A DNA stretch of 5,590 nt from WVWW01 sp041568335 (GTDB taxonomy: Bacteria > Acidobacteriota > Polarisedimenticolia > Polarisedimenticolales > Polarisedimenticolaceae). Under the pieces are notes generated by a model. The model had not been told where the DNA came from, searched no databases, and saw only the letters and a list, made by a program, of their open reading frames with translations. Within the stretch, counting starts at the first letter, position 1. Each line of letters begins with the position of its first letter. The DNA lies in the NCBI GenBank assembly GCA_041568335.1, contig JBFFZZ010000215.1, forward strand, positions 1-5,590. The letters are read 5' to 3'. Shown here one piece after another: positions 5,050 to 5,590 of the stretch. The position numbers and the translations under genes are program-made.

Positions 5050-5589
5050 CTACCCGAACAACGCGTCGATATCCTCGTCGGATATCTCCGCGAACCCCGC
5101 GGATGAAACGACCGCCGCCGGCTTTCCGTCCTTCTGGTTGCGATTGAGGATCTCCTCGACCGCTCGCTTCAGCGCGGGCAAGTACTGCTGGGTTCGCAGC
5201 CGCACCAGACCGAGCGACGATGTCTCGTCGAAGATCGTCAACAGGATCGCCTTCTCGCCGACTTGAGCGATGTGCAGGCTGTGCTGTGAACCCTCGTGGA
5301 ACAGCGTCGAGAAGCGCGTCTCCCCGATCAACTGCAGGTTCTCCTCCCAGGGCGCGTCCAGCCGGAGCGCGCGCACGCCGCTGCGGCGGCGCATGGCGTC
5401 GCTCACCTTCAGGTCGCCCATGTCGATGATGTTTTCGATCAGGAGCAGCCTGCGGAAGGGGATCAACCCGAGCTTTTCCGTGCGCTCAAACATCATCTTC
5501 AGGTCGGCCCGACGCGGGCGCAGCAGCGAGACAATCACGCACACGAGCAGCACGAAAACGATCAGCCCCAGCGAAACCCCGATCGGCAC
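5050..5589 (-). CDS. membrane-anchored MglB-like protein: CorC/CBS-like N-terminal half joined to the C-terminal half of MglB (5' end possibly cut)
   Basis: At least 179 aa, ending 14 bp before mglA. The first visible possible start is a GTG (5589-5587) at the very edge, so the true start may lie outside. Residues about 5-24 form one hydrophobic membrane helix. Residues 27-94 (ADLKMMFERTEKLGLIPF, then LLLIENIIDMGDLKVSDAM) resemble the region of CorC/hemolysin-type proteins between membrane domain and first CBS motif, including the entry of CBS1 (ENLQLIGETRFS). From LIGETRFSTLFHEG (87-100) the sequence becomes the C-terminal half of the Roadblock/LC7 protein MglB: HSLHIAQVGEKAILLTIFD (103-121) and SSLGLVRLR (124-132). 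It ends in FAEISDEDIDALFG (166-179), like the MglB tail that contacts MglA. The first half of the Roadblock domain is missing. MglB is a homodimeric GAP for MglA, and whether half a domain can act is unknown. It may be a real fusion, a deletion remnant or an assembly join. Confidence 0.75.
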   Translation of the reverse strand: MPIGVSLGLIVFVLLVCVIVSLLRPRRADLKMMFERTEKLGLIPFRRLLLIENIIDMGDLKVSDAMRRRSGVRALRLDAPWEENLQLIGETRFSTLFHEGSQHSLHIAQVGEKAILLTIFDETSSLGLVRLRTQQYLPALKRAVEEILNRNQKDGKPAAVVSSAGFAEISDEDIDALFG

Positions 5590-5590
5590 C

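Overview
The window is GC-rich, gene-dense bacterial chromosomal DNA. Every gene I can support lies on the minus strand, so transcription runs from the right end towards position 1. It looks like a core housekeeping region, with no mobile element, CRISPR array, tRNA or rRNA gene. The gene set (MglA/MglB polarity switch, L21-L27-Obg-NadD-RsfS-RlmH, a LapA/LapB-like TPR membrane protein) suggests a diderm, high-GC bacterium. Myxococcota or one of the uncultured high-GC candidate phyla would fit, but I cannot fix the phylum from this sequence.

Layout in transcription order. (1) 5589-5050: membrane protein reaching the right edge. Its front half resembles the membrane-to-CBS linker of CorC/hemolysin-type proteins, and its back half is the C-terminal half of the Roadblock/LC7 protein MglB, including the MglB acidic tail. 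(2) 5035-4451: MglA, a complete small Ras-like GTPase. (3) 4450-4334: a spacer holding a consensus sigma-70 promoter (TTGACA-N16-TATAAT) overlaid by dyad symmetry. (4) 4333-1162: a tight operon rplU-rpmA-obg-nadD-rsfS-rlmH, with gaps of 22, 14, -4, 4 and 4 bp. (5) 1161-1075: an 87-bp spacer. (6) 1074-1: the first 358 codons of an uninterrupted reading frame that leaves the left edge. It encodes a LapA-like two-helix membrane domain followed by LapB-like TPR repeats.

How the genes fit together. MglA and MglB form a GTPase/GAP switch for cell polarity. The operon supplies two 50S proteins (L21, L27), a 50S assembly GTPase (Obg), the 50S silencing factor RsfS and the 23S rRNA pseudouridine methyltransferase RlmH. 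NadD, in NAD synthesis, sits in the middle, a common arrangement. The TPR protein probably belongs to envelope or LPS homeostasis, by analogy with LapB.

Most noteworthy points: the apparent in-frame CorC-MglB chimera, whose join falls in a short motif shared by both families; a probable CUG start codon for rsfS; the LapA-LapB domain fusion; and the palindromic rplU promoter.
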